NCBI GenBank assembly: GCA_002633025.1
Contig: NMRB01001249.1
Coordinates: forward strand, 5,977 to 69,976
Direction: 5' to 3'
Length of the DNA stretch: 64,000 bases
Source of the DNA: Notospermus geniculatus
Lineage: Eukaryota; Nemertea; Pilidiophora; Heteronemertea; Lineidae
Part shown: in pieces, positions 1 to 11,076 of the stretch
How the letters are laid out: each line of letters begins with the position of its first letter
Numbering within the stretch: position 1 is the first letter of the stretch
Program-made: the position numbers and the translations under genes
Notes under the pieces: model-generated
Databases searched by the model: none
What the model was told of the DNA's origin: nothing
The model's input: the letters and a program-made list of their open reading frames with translations, nothing else

Positions 1-710
1 GTATTCCTCTATCTTTTTGTTTATTTTCGCGGAGCAAGGAACGCGATACGAAAATTCTTTAGTAACGTTGGTATTATTTTTAGTTTGCACTTGAGCCTAA
101 ATGCCTGGGGATAAATACTGTAGCCTACATGTACCTTGACATGTATGAATACCTCAAGGGCACGATATTATACTCAATGGGGAAAAAATATGCATTAGAC
201 AGGAGATATGACTTAATGGCACTGGGGCCATCTGTCATCTCCCGCAGTAGCGGAAATACTTATAGCAACGAAGCATGATAGTTCGACGTCAAGTGAACTG
301 ACTATCTACCTACTCGTTAATCTTTGTCAGACCTATTTGCTCCATTCCTTCCTCATTCAAATGAATGGTGGTTTATGTTGGTTGTGTCTCTTAAGCAATA
401 AGACTTGCCATCGGCGGTAGGCTACTGCTCTATTCTAATGATTCCAAAAGTCATGCTACCATATATGCCTCGTCTGAACCATTTATTTTTCGCTCCAAGA
501 GAATTAAAATAATCTAACGTCAGATAGATAAAGTTCGTAGTATCAAATCTCCGTCATGTCTCTTTCTTAAACAACCCCCTGGAGAACCGAACAAATCCCT
601 GCCTTTCAACCGGGCAACACTATATCGACGACGGAAAATTTCCGATACTTTTTAACGGCATTTCCTTTGTATCAAATATGACTCCATCCTTTGCCAAGCC
701 ACAGTTTTAG
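1..710. other. non-coding, nothing recognised
   Basis: No open frame with splice support and no repeat was seen. One TACATGTA site lies near 130. Confidence 0.5.
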
Positions 711-878
711 TCTATCAAAGATTATATAATCTTTATACGTCCTGACTTAGTGTTTTGGAATGAGCCTCGGGATGTTTTATGTCTTTCTAAGAAGATTGGG
801 CGAGTCTCTTTTGTTGCATTTGATGGTAATGTGATCGAGGAATACCGTGAGTCTCTCGAGGCCGAAGTGGGCGGATGA
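711..878 (+). CDS. candidate terminal exon, unknown protein
   Basis: A 55-codon frame opens directly after TTTTAG at 705-710 and ends at TGA 876-878. It includes FWNEPRDVLCLSKK and, further on, AFDGNVIEEYRESLEAEVGG, a mixed charged and hydrophobic composition unlike simple AT-rich translation. A donor-like GTGAGT at 847 lies inside it, so the exon could stop at 846 instead. There is no ATG at the front, so it would be an internal or last exon. I recognise no family. Overlapping minus-strand frames are also open, which weakens the case. Confidence 0.25.
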   Translation, partial: SIKDYIIFIRPDLVFWNEPRDVLCLSKKIGRVSFVAFDGNVIEEYRESLEAEVGG

Positions 879-2432
879 ATCGTCTTTATCCAAATCCATA
901 CCTGCGTCAAAAGATACATAATTCGTTTCCTGGTTCGTTTTGCTTTTACATCCTCGCCACAAGAGGGCTCTCCTGCGATGTTATGGTGTTAGGTGGCAAG
1001 TGGTCGAATCCTCTCTTTTCTTTTTTGACACGAGAACATGTCTTAAGTTTATGGGTTGATGCGCGTAAAGGGTGTTTAGCAGAAAATGGTCCGTTTGGAA
1101 TTACACGGCTCACGTAATATGAAGAAGTGGGTGGTTTCATTTTAACAAAAAAGCCGTCCTGCTTACTCTGCACTATACCGAACAACAAGTGTGGTGTGGA
1201 AATGGCACAAAGAACACAATTTTGTTTCAAATTAAGTGTAATATGCGAAATTAGTGCAATACATGATACCAAAAATTATAAATTTTTGATGATACACAAT
1301 GGACAACAAATGTCTTAAAACGAGAGTACATGTTCAAGCGAATCTCTGTTCAGGTGACACCGGATCGGCTCTTCTGGTGACACAACCACTGGTCAATTCT
1401 TGGTAGCCTACACGATCACAAACCTCTGCGGGACAGTACAACTCTCGATAGCGCAACCTTCGAATCCTGGCTCAGTGTTTCTGGTAACACGGGTTATAAT
1501 GTCTCTAGAGAAGTATATAAGGCTGGCCAAAGGATAACATTCCAACTAGCCAACTCACAGCTCTGGTATGGTACATGTAGGTTTTGCAGCACATGCTGTC
1601 TAACACACAACACAACAAACTTGCTTTTGTTCTGCCCTGTCTGCACAGGTCTGATCATCTAGTATACCTGAACACACGCCACAGCCAAAATGCACTGTAG
1701 GCACATTGCATAACACAAGTCACATAATACAGTCAACAATAGACTCAAATCCTCACTCCGCCTTCACAAAGAAGTTTCCTTCACTTGGGACAGCATATTA
1801 CTTAACCTGACAATAGGAAAATGAACCTGACAAAAGAAAAATGTTGTGTCACATCATTAGTAACTCCATCATTAAAATATTTTGCTTCAATGCTGCTTTA
1901 CTCTCATAAAAAAGATAACTTGGTGAGGGAAGACTGCTATTTTCGATGTTTTACTTGATTAGCTTATCTTTTCCAATGGCGTACGAAACAAAATAACAGA
2001 ATGCAAGAAAATGTGGTCCTTTAGGTTTTTTATTAAAATACTGGTCCTTTTTGGCGTGTCAAATGAATTTCTCCTTCGGATTATCATCCTTCCTTTGTGG
2101 GCTTGTCTTTCCTATTTCTGCCAAGTAGCATCTCCTGTGTCATGCGAATGCCTTTTCACCTTACTTCCTTAGCTCTTTTCTACTGCTTCCTCTTGCTGCA
2201 AAAGGTTATTAACGTCAAATGTTAGCGTAATTCATCTTTCGGGAGCAATAAATGAAGTCAAATTCTTAGATGGGAAACAAAGGTGGTCTCGTGTTATAAC
2301 CCTTGAGAAAATGAAATGCTTGCAAACTGAAAATTAACTCCTATTCATCTATTCTTAGCTTGTTATTACGACGTTGATAATGCAAATGTGAAAGGGGATA
2401 CGCTAGCTTAGACTGCGACGCGCCCTATTTGA
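879..2432. other. non-coding, nothing firm
   Basis: Short frames on both strands at 875-1318 have no convincing splice sites. The segment 1340-1760 is repeat-poor intergenic or intronic sequence. Confidence 0.5.
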
Positions 2433-2486
2433 ATCATTCTTTCTTTTCACATAAAAGAAGTGATTCTTTCTTTTCACATAAAAGAA
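2433..2486. repeat. 27-bp tandem duplication with internal hairpin
   Basis: The unit ATTCTTTCTTTTCACATAAA followed by AGAA occurs twice head to tail with a 27-bp period. Each copy is itself near-palindromic (TTCTTTT / AAAAGAA around a short loop). Confidence 0.7.
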
Positions 2487-2642
2487 CTGATAATGCACAT
2501 CCGTTCTTAAAAATCTCACGTCATCGTCAAATGACTGCAGTGTCAAATTTCCGATTGTTAGAGGGATGCAGGAGCAAAGATACAGTCAAAAAAGGTCGAT
2601 ATCGGAGGAAAGGCTAATGTCGTCTCCGTTTTTACCATTTTA

Positions 2643-3732
2643 TATATGTTTTCCTTATTTTCTTTTTGGCTTCCGTGCGTTTTTTCCTGTTCGTTTATCG
2701 ATTAGTTTGTGCTGCTGTTGATCCATGATCATTAATACGCTTTATTATTGAGTGACAAAGATGGAATTTGACCATTTATTAAGTACGTGGATCTCCGTTT
2801 GGTCTTGTGTCACCTCCCTTGATACATGTATGTGGTTCTCTTGATCCTAGTTTCAACATCTTAAGGTAATCATTCAACTTCTGGCTAATCTTTGCTTATG
2901 GGGTCGTCTTCTGGAGTTTTCCTTGTCATATGCTTCCACTTCTCTTGGCTTAATGAGGAAACAATACGGGAGTGCAATGTATTCAGTGGTGTAATCAACA
3001 CACAGTAGGTTTAAAGATCTTAAAATATATGTTTAAAGTCTCAGGTTTCATTAAGTTTAACGATCTTTAAACATATCTTTAAACTTAAAGATGTACTTTA
3101 AATTTAAAGATCTTTAAACATAGATCTTTAAACTTAAAGTAAACTTTACGTTTAAAGCTTTATACGTGCCTTTTAAGTTTAAAGATTTTTAAACGTATCC
3201 TTAAACTTTAATGGTTTCTTTGTGTTTAACGATCTTTTAAACATATCTTTTAACTTGAAGTTTTCTTTAAGTTTAAAGATCTTGTAGCGTGTCTTTAACT
3301 CTAAGTTTAAAGATCTTTAAACGTATCTTTAAACTCTAAGTTTAAAGATACCAAATAATTTGTTATCTTTAAACTTCCGCAGAAATCATTCTGTTCTGGC
3401 TCCTATCATGATGCAGTTGACAGTGTTTTTTTAAAGGTTCGAATGGTAAAAGAAATGTATGTAATTTTCCTCTTCGTTGACAGTAATGATTTATTTGTTG
3501 GTAATCTGATTCTACTGATATTTAAGTAAAACGTAAGTGAAATTGGTTCCTTACAGCAACCTTCGTATATCTTTAAGTACAAAGATACGCCCCCCAGCAC
3601 AATACCTTTATCGGTTCTCTAATGAATCTAAATGGTAATATTAGGTTGTCACTCTAAGCCGGCTTTGTCGGCAAGCAAGAATAGTCAGGTAATATGGCTT
3701 CGGAAGTCACGAATGAGACAGTGAAACATAAT
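2643..3732. repeat. left member of contig-overlap pair 1
   Basis: These 1090 bp end exactly at the N of 3733 and are repeated at 3734-4786, from TATATGTTTTCC through GACAGTGAAACATAAT. The right copy lacks about 38 bp present here near 2815-2855 and carries scattered substitutions. The abrupt end at the N indicates unmerged overlapping contig ends, probably two alleles. Confidence 0.85.
3009..3385. repeat. array of GTTTAAAGATCTTTAAAC palindromes
   Basis: Many imperfect copies of the 18-bp perfect palindrome GTTTAAAGATCTTTAAAC and half-sites (AAGTTTAAAGATC, CTTTAAACTT) follow one another at irregular spacing. The allelic copy is at about 4060-4425 with different point changes and spacing. Confidence 0.75.
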
Positions 3733-3733
3733 N

Positions 3734-4786
3734 TATATGTTTTCCTTATTTTCTTTTTGGCTTCCGTGCGTTTTTTCCTGTTCGTTTATCGATTAGTTTG
3801 TGCTGCTGTTGATCCATGATCATTAGTACGCTTTATTATTGAGTGACAAAGATGGAATTTGACCATTTATTAAGTACGTGGATCTCCGTTTGGTCTTGTG
3901 TCACGTCAACATCTTAAGGTAGTCATTCAACTTCTGGCTAATCTTTGCTTATGGGGTCGTCTTCTGGAGTTTTCCTAGTCATATGCTTCCATTTCTCTTG
4001 GCTTAATGAGGAAACAATACGGGAGTGCAATGTATTCACTGGTGTAATCAGCATAAAGCAGGTTTAAAGATCTTAAAACGTATGCCTAAAGTCTTAGGTT
4101 TCATTAAGTTTAGCGATCTTTAAACATATCTTTAAACTTAAAATGTACTTTAACTTTAAAGATCTTTAAATATGGATCTTTAAACTTACAGTAGACTTCA
4201 AGTTTAAAACTTTAAACGTGCCTTTTAAGTTCAAAGATCTTTAAACGTATCTTTAAACTTTACGGTTTCTTTGAGTTTAACGACCTTTTAAACATATCTT
4301 TTACATGTAACTTGACGTTTTCTTTAAGGTTCAAGATCTTGTAACTGTCTTTAAAGTTTAAAGATCTTTAAACGTATCTGTAAATTCTAAGTTTAAAGAT
4401 ACCAAATAATTTGTTATCTTTAAACTTCCGCAGAAATCATTCTGTTCTGGCTCCTATCATGATGCAGTTGACAGTGTTTTTTTAAAGGTTCGAATGGTAA
4501 AAGAAATGTATGTTATAATTTTCCTCTTCTTTGACAGTAATGATTTGTTCGTTGGTAATCTGATTCTACTGATATTTAAGTAAAACGTAAGTGAAATTGG
4601 TTCCTTATAGCAACCTTCGTATATCTTTAAGTACAAAGATACGCCCCCCAGCACAATACCTTTATCGGTTCTCTAATGAATCTAAATGGTAATATTAGGT
4701 TGTCACTCTAAGCCGGCTTTGTCGGCAAGCAAGAATAGTCAGGTAATATGGCTTCGGAAGTCACGAATGAGACAGTGAAACATAAT
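3734..4786. repeat. right member of contig-overlap pair 1
   Basis: Second version of 2643-3732 (1053 bp), beginning at the base after the single N. It contains the matching palindrome array. Small minus-strand frames of 64-65 residues in both versions differ mainly through the underlying repeat and have no splice support. Confidence 0.85.
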
Positions 4787-5199
4787 AGCACATTACGATC
4801 TTTGAAAACCACATTAATCTCTTGGCCATTATTTCTGTGCTGAATGATTAATGTTGAAAATTTTTGACTAAAATTTTCCCCTTTAGGAATCAGGATCCGA
4901 GGAACTATTACCACATCCCTGCCCCAGAGGGTTTATTTCCAAAAAGATTTATGACAATGGATAGGTTTTTTGATTCCTTAGATACTATGAGTAATTTTAA
5001 TCAGATGTGGTATTTTGGCATTTTGATACACACGACGGTATCGGTTTGTGGGACTGTGCTTTAGTGGGTTCGTAGCCATTCCTGGGGCGCAGGTGGGTCG
5101 ATATGGCGTCTTGATACTATGCTCGTGGAGGATGCAAATATCGTCTTAACGTAGACACCAATTCGTCCTGTTAATCGAAATATTGTCTAGACAGGTCTG
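4787..5199. other. non-coding, nothing recognised
   Basis: Short frames (4708-4914 minus, 4864-5064 plus) overlap each other and have no splice or homology support. Confidence 0.5.
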
Positions 5200-6013
5200 A
5201 TTTAGGAAATACCTCATCAATATCTTATAGCACAAGCAAATTCCTTTGAGCTTATCGCTCTAGAGACCACTAAAGCTGGGTGAAAGGGGCTCGTATGTCA
5301 ACTTTTTTGAAAACCCTTGCTTTCCTTGTCCATACACTACGAATTTCATTAGCACTGACAAAGTTTTATGAGAAAGTTATGCTGGGTGGAAAAAGAACAA
5401 GTCAGCTGGGAGAGCAGGGGCTCGGTCTTAATTCTGCTGGAGATTTATCCCTCCACATTTACTTACTTTTGATCGACCGTAGATAGTTTGTATGTGAGCC
5501 AAACTAAGCCTGTCCGCCTTTTTGCCACTTTGTTCGGTTTTCATTCTGCACTTTTAAATAGCTGTCCTTTAATCACCTCTGATAACAGGATTGATTACTG
5601 CAGGTTCCACACAAGAAAATCAATTGTGGACATAAAAATGTCCAAATCTGCACACAGCTATCTGGAAATGCAGCAAAAGTGTCATTATCTTACCAACAAA
5701 CTCGGATGTATTGCTGATTATTTTCAACTGGTGACAGTGAATGCTGAGGAGAATACTGATTTCGAAGTGGAGTGTTCAGTTTTTGTCGAAACGGCCTACA
5801 ACTCATCTTAAATGTCTATTAATCTTCAAAAGAGGAAATTAGCCAGTTTTTCGCTTTGTAATGGGTGTTCGTCTTAATGATTTCAAGCGCTCAACAGCAA
5901 ATAAACGCGTTTTATGGCCCGGGATGCGGCTTGCGTATGTCTAACACGACGTCGGAGATATTTCTTGTGTCGAACAGGAAGATGGCAATGTGACTTGTGT
6001 TGGTTAGGCTTTG
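5200..6013. repeat. left member of contig-overlap pair 2
   Basis: These 814 bp end at the N of 6014 and recur at 6015-6830. Divergence is very low, with the whole stretch 5638-6013 matching its partner without a visible difference. Confidence 0.85.
5638..5811 (+). CDS. small ORF, unknown, in overlap pair 2
   Basis: An ATG at 5638 opens 57 codons to TAA at 5809-5811 (MSKSAHSYLEMQQKCHY at the start, ECSVFVETAYNSS at the end). The frame is open further upstream to 5488 but without an ATG. The second allele-like copy at 6455-6628 is identical over this stretch; the two upstream differences (Ala/Thr and Ser/Cys) are both amino-acid changes, which does not favour coding of that part. The minus strand is open here too, with a donor-like TTG|GTAAGA near 5697, so strand is undecided. 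No family is recognised. Confidence 0.25.
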   Translation: MSKSAHSYLEMQQKCHYLTNKLGCIADYFQLVTVNAEENTDFEVECSVFVETAYNSS

Positions 6014-6014
6014 N

Positions 6015-6830
6015 ATTTAGGAAATACCTCATCAATATCTTATAGCACGAGCAAATTCCTTTGAGCTTATCGCTCTAGAGACCACTAAAGCTGGGTGAAA
6101 GGGGCTCGTATGTCAACTTTTTTTTGAAAACCCTTGCTTTCCCTGTCCATACACTAAGAATTTCATTAGCACTGACAAAGTTTTATGAGAAAGTTATGCC
6201 GGGTGGAAAAAGAACAAGTCTGCTGGGAGAGCAGCGGCTCGGTCTTAATTCTGCTGGAGATTTATCCCTCCACATTTACTTACTTTTGATCGACCGTAGA
6301 TAGTTTGTATGTGAGCCAAACTAAGCCTGTCCGCCTTTTTACCACTTTGTTCGGTTTTCATTCTGCACTTTTAAATTGCTGTCCTTTAATCACCTCTGAT
6401 AACAGGATTGATTACTGCAGGTTCCACACAAGAAAATCAATTGTGGACATAAAAATGTCCAAATCTGCACACAGCTATCTGGAAATGCAGCAAAAGTGTC
6501 ATTATCTTACCAACAAACTCGGATGTATTGCTGATTATTTTCAACTGGTGACAGTGAATGCTGAGGAGAATACTGATTTCGAAGTGGAGTGTTCAGTTTT
6601 TGTCGAAACGGCCTACAACTCATCTTAAATGTCTATTAATCTTCAAAAGAGGAAATTAGCCAGTTTTTCGCTTTGTAATGGGTGTTCGTCTTAATGATTT
6701 CAAGCGCTCAACAGCAAATAAACGCGTTTTATGGCCCGGGATGCGGCTTGCGTATGTCTAACACGACGTCGGAGATATTTCTTGTGTCGAACAGGAAGAT
6801 GGCAATGTGACTTGTGTTGGTTAGGCTTTG
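6015..6830. repeat. right member of contig-overlap pair 2
   Basis: Second version of 5200-6013 beginning directly after the N. It includes the second copy of the 57-codon ORF at 6455-6628. Confidence 0.85.
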
Positions 6831-8339
6831 GATGGACCGGTGAATTTGATACTTGCTTCATTGCATCAGTCAAGGGAGATTGACAATGATCAGCAAAGAT
6901 TTATATAATTCTTTGTTCATAGGGAGACACTTGCATTCCCGTTTCAAGTGGGTTATTGCGTTGTCATTTTGCCCTTGCGACGAAGCAAGCTGGTTGACAC
7001 TTGTTGTAGTATGAATGTTCCACTTTTCTTGGATATCCTGTTTTCTTCTACGATTTCCCACCTAAGCTGCGTACTATCCTTCTTGGTACGACAAACATGT
7101 CTCAATATCATTCCTATCCAATTTGGCTGTCACCAAACTCGTACCACGTCCCGATGGGAAAAAGAATAAATCAAATCCCACTAGGATGAATCATAGTGGC
7201 CATTAAGATGGCGGCGATAAACCGCTGTGAACCAGTTCACTGGTGAGGTCGTTAAGGAACATTCAAATGATTCAGTTTCATTACTGTTCAATCAGATGCG
7301 ATCCAGTTTAGGTTTGCCGAAATTGCGTGCACTAGTCTGTAGATTGATGTACGAGGTGTTGGGGTATCATGTTTAGTCCCTCGTTGTCCTCCATAAATAT
7401 AAAGAGTGGTAAGTGCGACAAGTGTGACAGCACAGGCCACTAGATCATATCCAATATGAGTGGTAAAATCATCCTTTGGGATAAAGGTCGAATTGTTTAC
7501 ATATCCTGTAACTCCACGGAACCGAAGTCGTCAAGACGATCAATAGACTATCCCAAAATGAATAAATTTTCTTTTGACAGTAAAACCGAAAGTTTAATGA
7601 AAATTAGTCAACTGTGTATGGCAAGTCAGGCGCTTGATACGAATCTGTAACATTGTTTACATTCTGTGGTGCGGTTTATTGCAAGTTGTATTAATGTTCT
7701 CAAGTCACAGCAGCTGGCATTTCTTCTTCTGTTCGTGACATAAGGAATCTCTTATTCAATTGGAGTATCAGTTTCTTGGCTTTTAGAATCCAAAGGAAAG
7801 AGTTTCGTCAGTCATAAATGGTTCTGCCAACAATCAATTTTTTAAATGTGTTATTTTTCTGCCTGTCATCTCGGCCATATTTTAGACCAAACAATTTCGC
7901 GTGTAATGTACATGTACTCTTAAAGAAAATATCTGTAGCACGAAAATTATTGGAAATGATACTGCCATGGATGTCTGGCTATAAACGCTTGAGACGAATT
8001 ATACAGAATAAATGATCGATCACCATAGAAAAGATGTATTATACGTCTACAGCAAGTTGCAGTCACTTGAGTACCAGCCAATGTAGAAGTGGTAGGACAT
8101 CATTGATTATTTATCGGGTTAAATAGTTTAAGACAACGTCGACGCCTTTACATTGAATTCATTCTTCAAGCATATTGAAGAAAATCTCAAAAATGGCCAC
8201 ATGATTGACTTCAAGCCGACGGCACATTCGATTTTTGATATGTTGCTGTCTGAAGAGCTGCTAGTCTTGTAACAGAGATGATTATGGAGTCGTAGAAGAA
8301 AAACGTTCCAAGAAATCCGCGCGAACTGTCAGCACTTAC
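6831..8339. other. non-coding, nothing firm
   Basis: Several 60-70 residue frames are present (6870-7061, 7456-7650, 7818-8015) but none has paired splice sites. A donor-like GTAAGT near 7410 has only a very short open frame before it. Confidence 0.45.
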
Positions 8340-8395
8340 CATGATTCTTTGATATACGTTTATAGACATGAAAAAGGAATCGTCTTTGGCCGCCT
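8340..8395 (-). CDS. candidate internal exon, minus strand
   Basis: On the minus strand a frame reading AAKDDSFFMSINVYQRIM runs into ATG|GTAAGT, a strong donor (ACTTAC at 8334-8339 on the plus strand). The acceptor would be GATCTTGTTTGAG, with little polypyrimidine. The exon would be 56 bp with 2 bases completing the first codon. It lies downstream of the minus-strand model at 9.0-9.6 kb, but that model already ends in a stop, so a link is unproven. Confidence 0.18.
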
Positions 8396-8595
8396 CTCAA
8401 ACAAGATCCCCATCCCTACTTGACCTAGATGAACAGAGCTTTTGGGGAAAAAAATCCCCAATATATACTACTGTAACGTTACGTGGGTAAACATCGATGT
8501 TACCGCTCGAATATCTGTTTGCCGTCTTTTTTGTCATTTATTCCTATGACAAATCACGATCTTGATTTCCCTCCTCATCCATCACTTTTATCCAG

Positions 8596-8718
8596 TCACC
8601 TGAGTTGCTTCAACAGCTTCAGTACACCTTAACTGTTGTCTTTGTTGATCGCCCTTTCTTGAGAAGCAAATTGGCAGTTTGCTTAATAGCCGCAGTACCA
8701 AAAAACGTGACTTTGTAA
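8596..8718 (+). CDS. candidate terminal exon, plus strand
   Basis: A pyrimidine-rich acceptor (CTCCTCATCCATCACTTTTA then TCCAG, ending 8595) opens a 40-codon frame in phase 0 to TAA 8716-8718. It starts SPELLQQLQYTLTVVFVDRP and continues with hydrophobic LAVCLIAA. No partner exon was found and no family is recognised. The minus strand is also open (8588-8797). Confidence 0.2.
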   Translation, partial: SPELLQQLQYTLTVVFVDRPFLRSKLAVCLIAAVPKNVTL

Positions 8719-9041
8719 AATAATGATGATAAAGGAGGGGGTTATTTCTGTTGGAGGCATTACTTCTTGGATGTGAGAGTGTTGTTTTACCGGCCACAGT
8801 CCCTCTGCTCTCCGACTACCACCGAAAGGAAAAAACATTTGCTCTGACCTGTGGAAAGTGGGGTGATCACGATTTAGCAGTTCCACGTCAGAAATATCCA
8901 TTTCAAATTAGCAACTACGAAAAAAAGACTAGTGACCTTAAAATGTTTTTTATCTTGCCATACGTCTACGTGTTTTCTACACGTCCGACGGTGTCGTTTA
9001 TCTTCGGAAAAAAATGTCTGATATATTAGTATATACCGTAA
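8719..9041. other. non-coding, nothing recognised
   Basis: Only a short unsupported plus-strand frame (8751-9029). AT content rises toward 9040. Confidence 0.4.
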
Positions 9042-9233
9042 TTAATTAGGAAGGTAGTTGGGGCTAAGAACATCGGCAAAAAATGTGATGAAATGGGGAG
9101 GCGTTCGTCTCGGTGGGTGAATAGACGTCGCCATAAAAAACGACCTGAAAACTTGGATGAGTGCATTCTCTCCATAAAGTTTTGTTAGAACGGTTGATAT
9201 TGTTTGCAAAGAAAGGAGAAGCTGGATAAAGGG
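9042..9233 (-). CDS. candidate second (last) exon, minus strand
   Basis: Reading leftward, the acceptor TTTCTTTCACACAATTTTTAG precedes a 63-codon phase-0 frame ending in TAA at 9042-9044. It starts PFIQLLLSLQTISTVLTKLY and has a proline/arginine patch (SIHPPRRTPP). It is phase-compatible with the first exon at 9505-9594 across a 271-bp intron, giving a 93-residue protein. A competing frame in the same place (9064-9258) is also open. Function is unknown. Confidence 0.3.
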   Translation of the reverse strand, partial: PFIQLLLSLQTISTVLTKLYGENALIQVFRSFFMATSIHPPRRTPPHFITFFADVLSPNYLPN

Positions 9234-9504
9234 CTAAAAATTGTGTGAAAGAAATCATTGTGGATCTTTTGCCATGTTCCTCAAGGATTCAATAAAAAGA
9301 CCATTAATTTGGCCTTCTTTTCTATTAATGAAAAATATAACTGACGTGACAAGGATTATTTTGTGTATGCAGCTACCGACAAAAGTTTAATCTCTTCCTT
9401 GAGAAAATTAATATTGACAACACTGTGACCTTAACTCGTTTTAGGTGAACCAAAACCAAGTTAACTCATGCGATGAACCAATACTAATGGGATGTAAACC
9501 TTAC

Positions 9505-9594
9505 CTGTTTCACACCTCCCAGACTCGGATTAGGTTTTCGTGCAGTTCGATAGTAATGAAATAGAACTTCATCTGGAGAGTACTTTTGATTCAT
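9505..9594 (-). CDS. candidate first coding exon, minus strand
   Basis: An ATG (CAT at 9592-9594) with an in-frame TAA two codons before it starts a 30-codon frame, MNQKYSPDEVLFHYYRTARK then PNPSLGGVKQ, ending exactly at CAG|GTAAGG (CCTTAC at 9499-9504). ATG, stop upstream and a near-consensus donor in phase 0 make this one of the better exon models. The next exon is probably 9042-9233. Tyr and Arg/Lys content is high. I do not recognise the protein. Confidence 0.35.
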
Positions 9595-10343
9595 TGGTTA
9601 AATCCCTTGTCTCCATAAAGGGCAATCAACGTACGTGCTCCAGTCTCCAATTCCACCCGCACAAAGGGAATTTGATATAAAGGATTTGATTACGAGCCTC
9701 TCTCATCATTTACGCATTCGACAAATTGAGTTATGCATTTTTAATGTCGTCGAGGGCGCTTTGAAAATTAAACTTTGATCTCGCTGGAGTGTCGTTAGAG
9801 GTTCAGATGGTGCTGTGAAGTATGAAGCTAATATGTTCTGCTGTTCAACTGGTTGTTGCAACGCCATCTTTGAAAGGATGAACCTCTGTCTAGTCACCTC
9901 TTCAAGAGGCCAAATTTGATGCACGAGTGTGACATCATGAGTAAAATATCAAAATGTCGAATTCTTCCTTTGTCCTTTCCAGTTTCATTAAATTCGAATG
10001 TTGATTTTCGGTCCAGTTTTCTTCGAGTTACACGTTTTGTCAGTTTTTCCTATAGAAAAAATTACATTATCACTTTTTGAAGATTTTTTCGGTGGGAATA
10101 TATTTTTCGACACAAAAATATTTTTCTCCGCAGAAATATGTAGCCAAAGTAAACTAGCATTTTCTTTATAGTGATCAATCAATGGTTAGTAGACTGATTT
10201 ACTGAGTGCATACTCATGTCACATATTTAATTCTGAAAATGTGTATGTTCCGAATAGGCCACCGTACATTACATGTATATTTTGTATCGTCATATTCCCT
10301 GATAACTCGCTGCCTAGATTATGAAACTTGTCCGTTACTTAGT
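9595..10343. other. non-coding, nothing firm
   Basis: This would be upstream of the minus-strand gene model. A minus-strand frame at 9706-9924 (72 residues) has no splice support. AT-rich imperfect palindromes occur around 10080-10140. Confidence 0.45.
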
Positions 10344-10848
10344 TTATGCAAGTATCGGATCGGATATCCTGCAATTTAGAACATAGTTGTGCATATTGAA
10401 CTTGATTCGTATACACGAGTAAAATGTGTTAGTACCCAAATACGTATAGATTTTCGGTACAACCATTTGCCTTGATACCATGCGACTTTGCACCAACAAC
10501 ACGACTGGCATCATATGCGGGGAGTAAATTGACATTTTATAAATATCTGATGGTTTCTCCTTCTGCGGCTGTGTTTTAAGAGAAAATGCGTCAGACAATA
10601 ATCCTGTGGCGCGCAGAATCACCGAAAGAACTACAAACAAAATGCACATTGTTCTCTCTGTCCACGTATTTGTGCAACGGGTTTGATGTCGATGATGTAA
10701 TGGTATAGTAGNTTTCTTACTTGATTTAACTTTTAAGTTATCGGTGTATCGAGACCCGATCAATTTCTTCATTGATTGAGCCATAAATTCCGATATCAAT
10801 TCAAGGGCCAGTTGTATTTCTTCATGAAGATGAAATCTTCGCAGAAAT
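10344..10848 (-). CDS. long minus-strand open frame crossing an N
   Basis: Reading leftward the frame is open from about 10848 to TAA at 10344, but it crosses the N at 10712, so continuity across that point is not assured. The right part (QLALELISEFMAQSMKKLIG) is helix-like and could end at TCAA|GTAAGA beside the N. The left part contains a hydrophobic, signal-peptide-like stretch after an ATG (MCILFVVLSVILRATG). It overlaps the plus-strand exon at 10806-10987 by 43 bases, so at most one of the two is likely there. Confidence 0.2.
10712..10712. other. single-N contig join
   Basis: An isolated N. Unlike the joins at 3733, 6014, 27324 and 41558, no duplicated flank is visible here. Confidence 0.8.
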
Positions 10849-10987
10849 CACTCCCTTGTTGGCGAGTTTTGAAACCAACGTTGCATCATATGAACAATGT
10901 ACCCGGGCGAAGATGCATTATCTGCAGCTAGAGGCAGGTGTTTTAGCAACACTCACTCCCCAAACATTGCACTCTGTTCGCAAGCAG
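10806..10987 (+). CDS. candidate penultimate exon, unknown protein
   Basis: A frame of 60 full codons (first codon split) reads PVVFLHEDEIFAEITPLLAS, then an acidic and helical stretch with EQCTRAKMHYLQLEAGVLAT, and ends SVRKQ at a consensus donor CAG|GTGAGT (10985-10993). The acceptor TATCAATTCAAG is weak. The 89-bp intron leads in phase 0 to a strong acceptor and a stop at 11095-11097. Earlier exons would lie left of the N at 10712. It is the best-supported plus-strand coding call; I cannot assign a family. Confidence 0.4.
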
Positions 10988-11076
10988 GTGAGTAAAGTTC
11001 CACATTTTCTTCTGGCTCTTAAAATCAGTCGTTGATCGCGAGATTTTACATTAACAAATGATGCTTGTTTCCCCAG

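Noticed and set aside
2643-4786. Recent segmental tandem duplication
   Set aside because: The junction is precisely an N, as in three other pairs, so contig overlap is the simpler explanation.
8440-8465. Bacterial-type terminator (TTGGGGA / TCCCCAA stem with A-run)
   Set aside because: The A-run is in the loop, not after the stem as T, and the sequence is eukaryotic.
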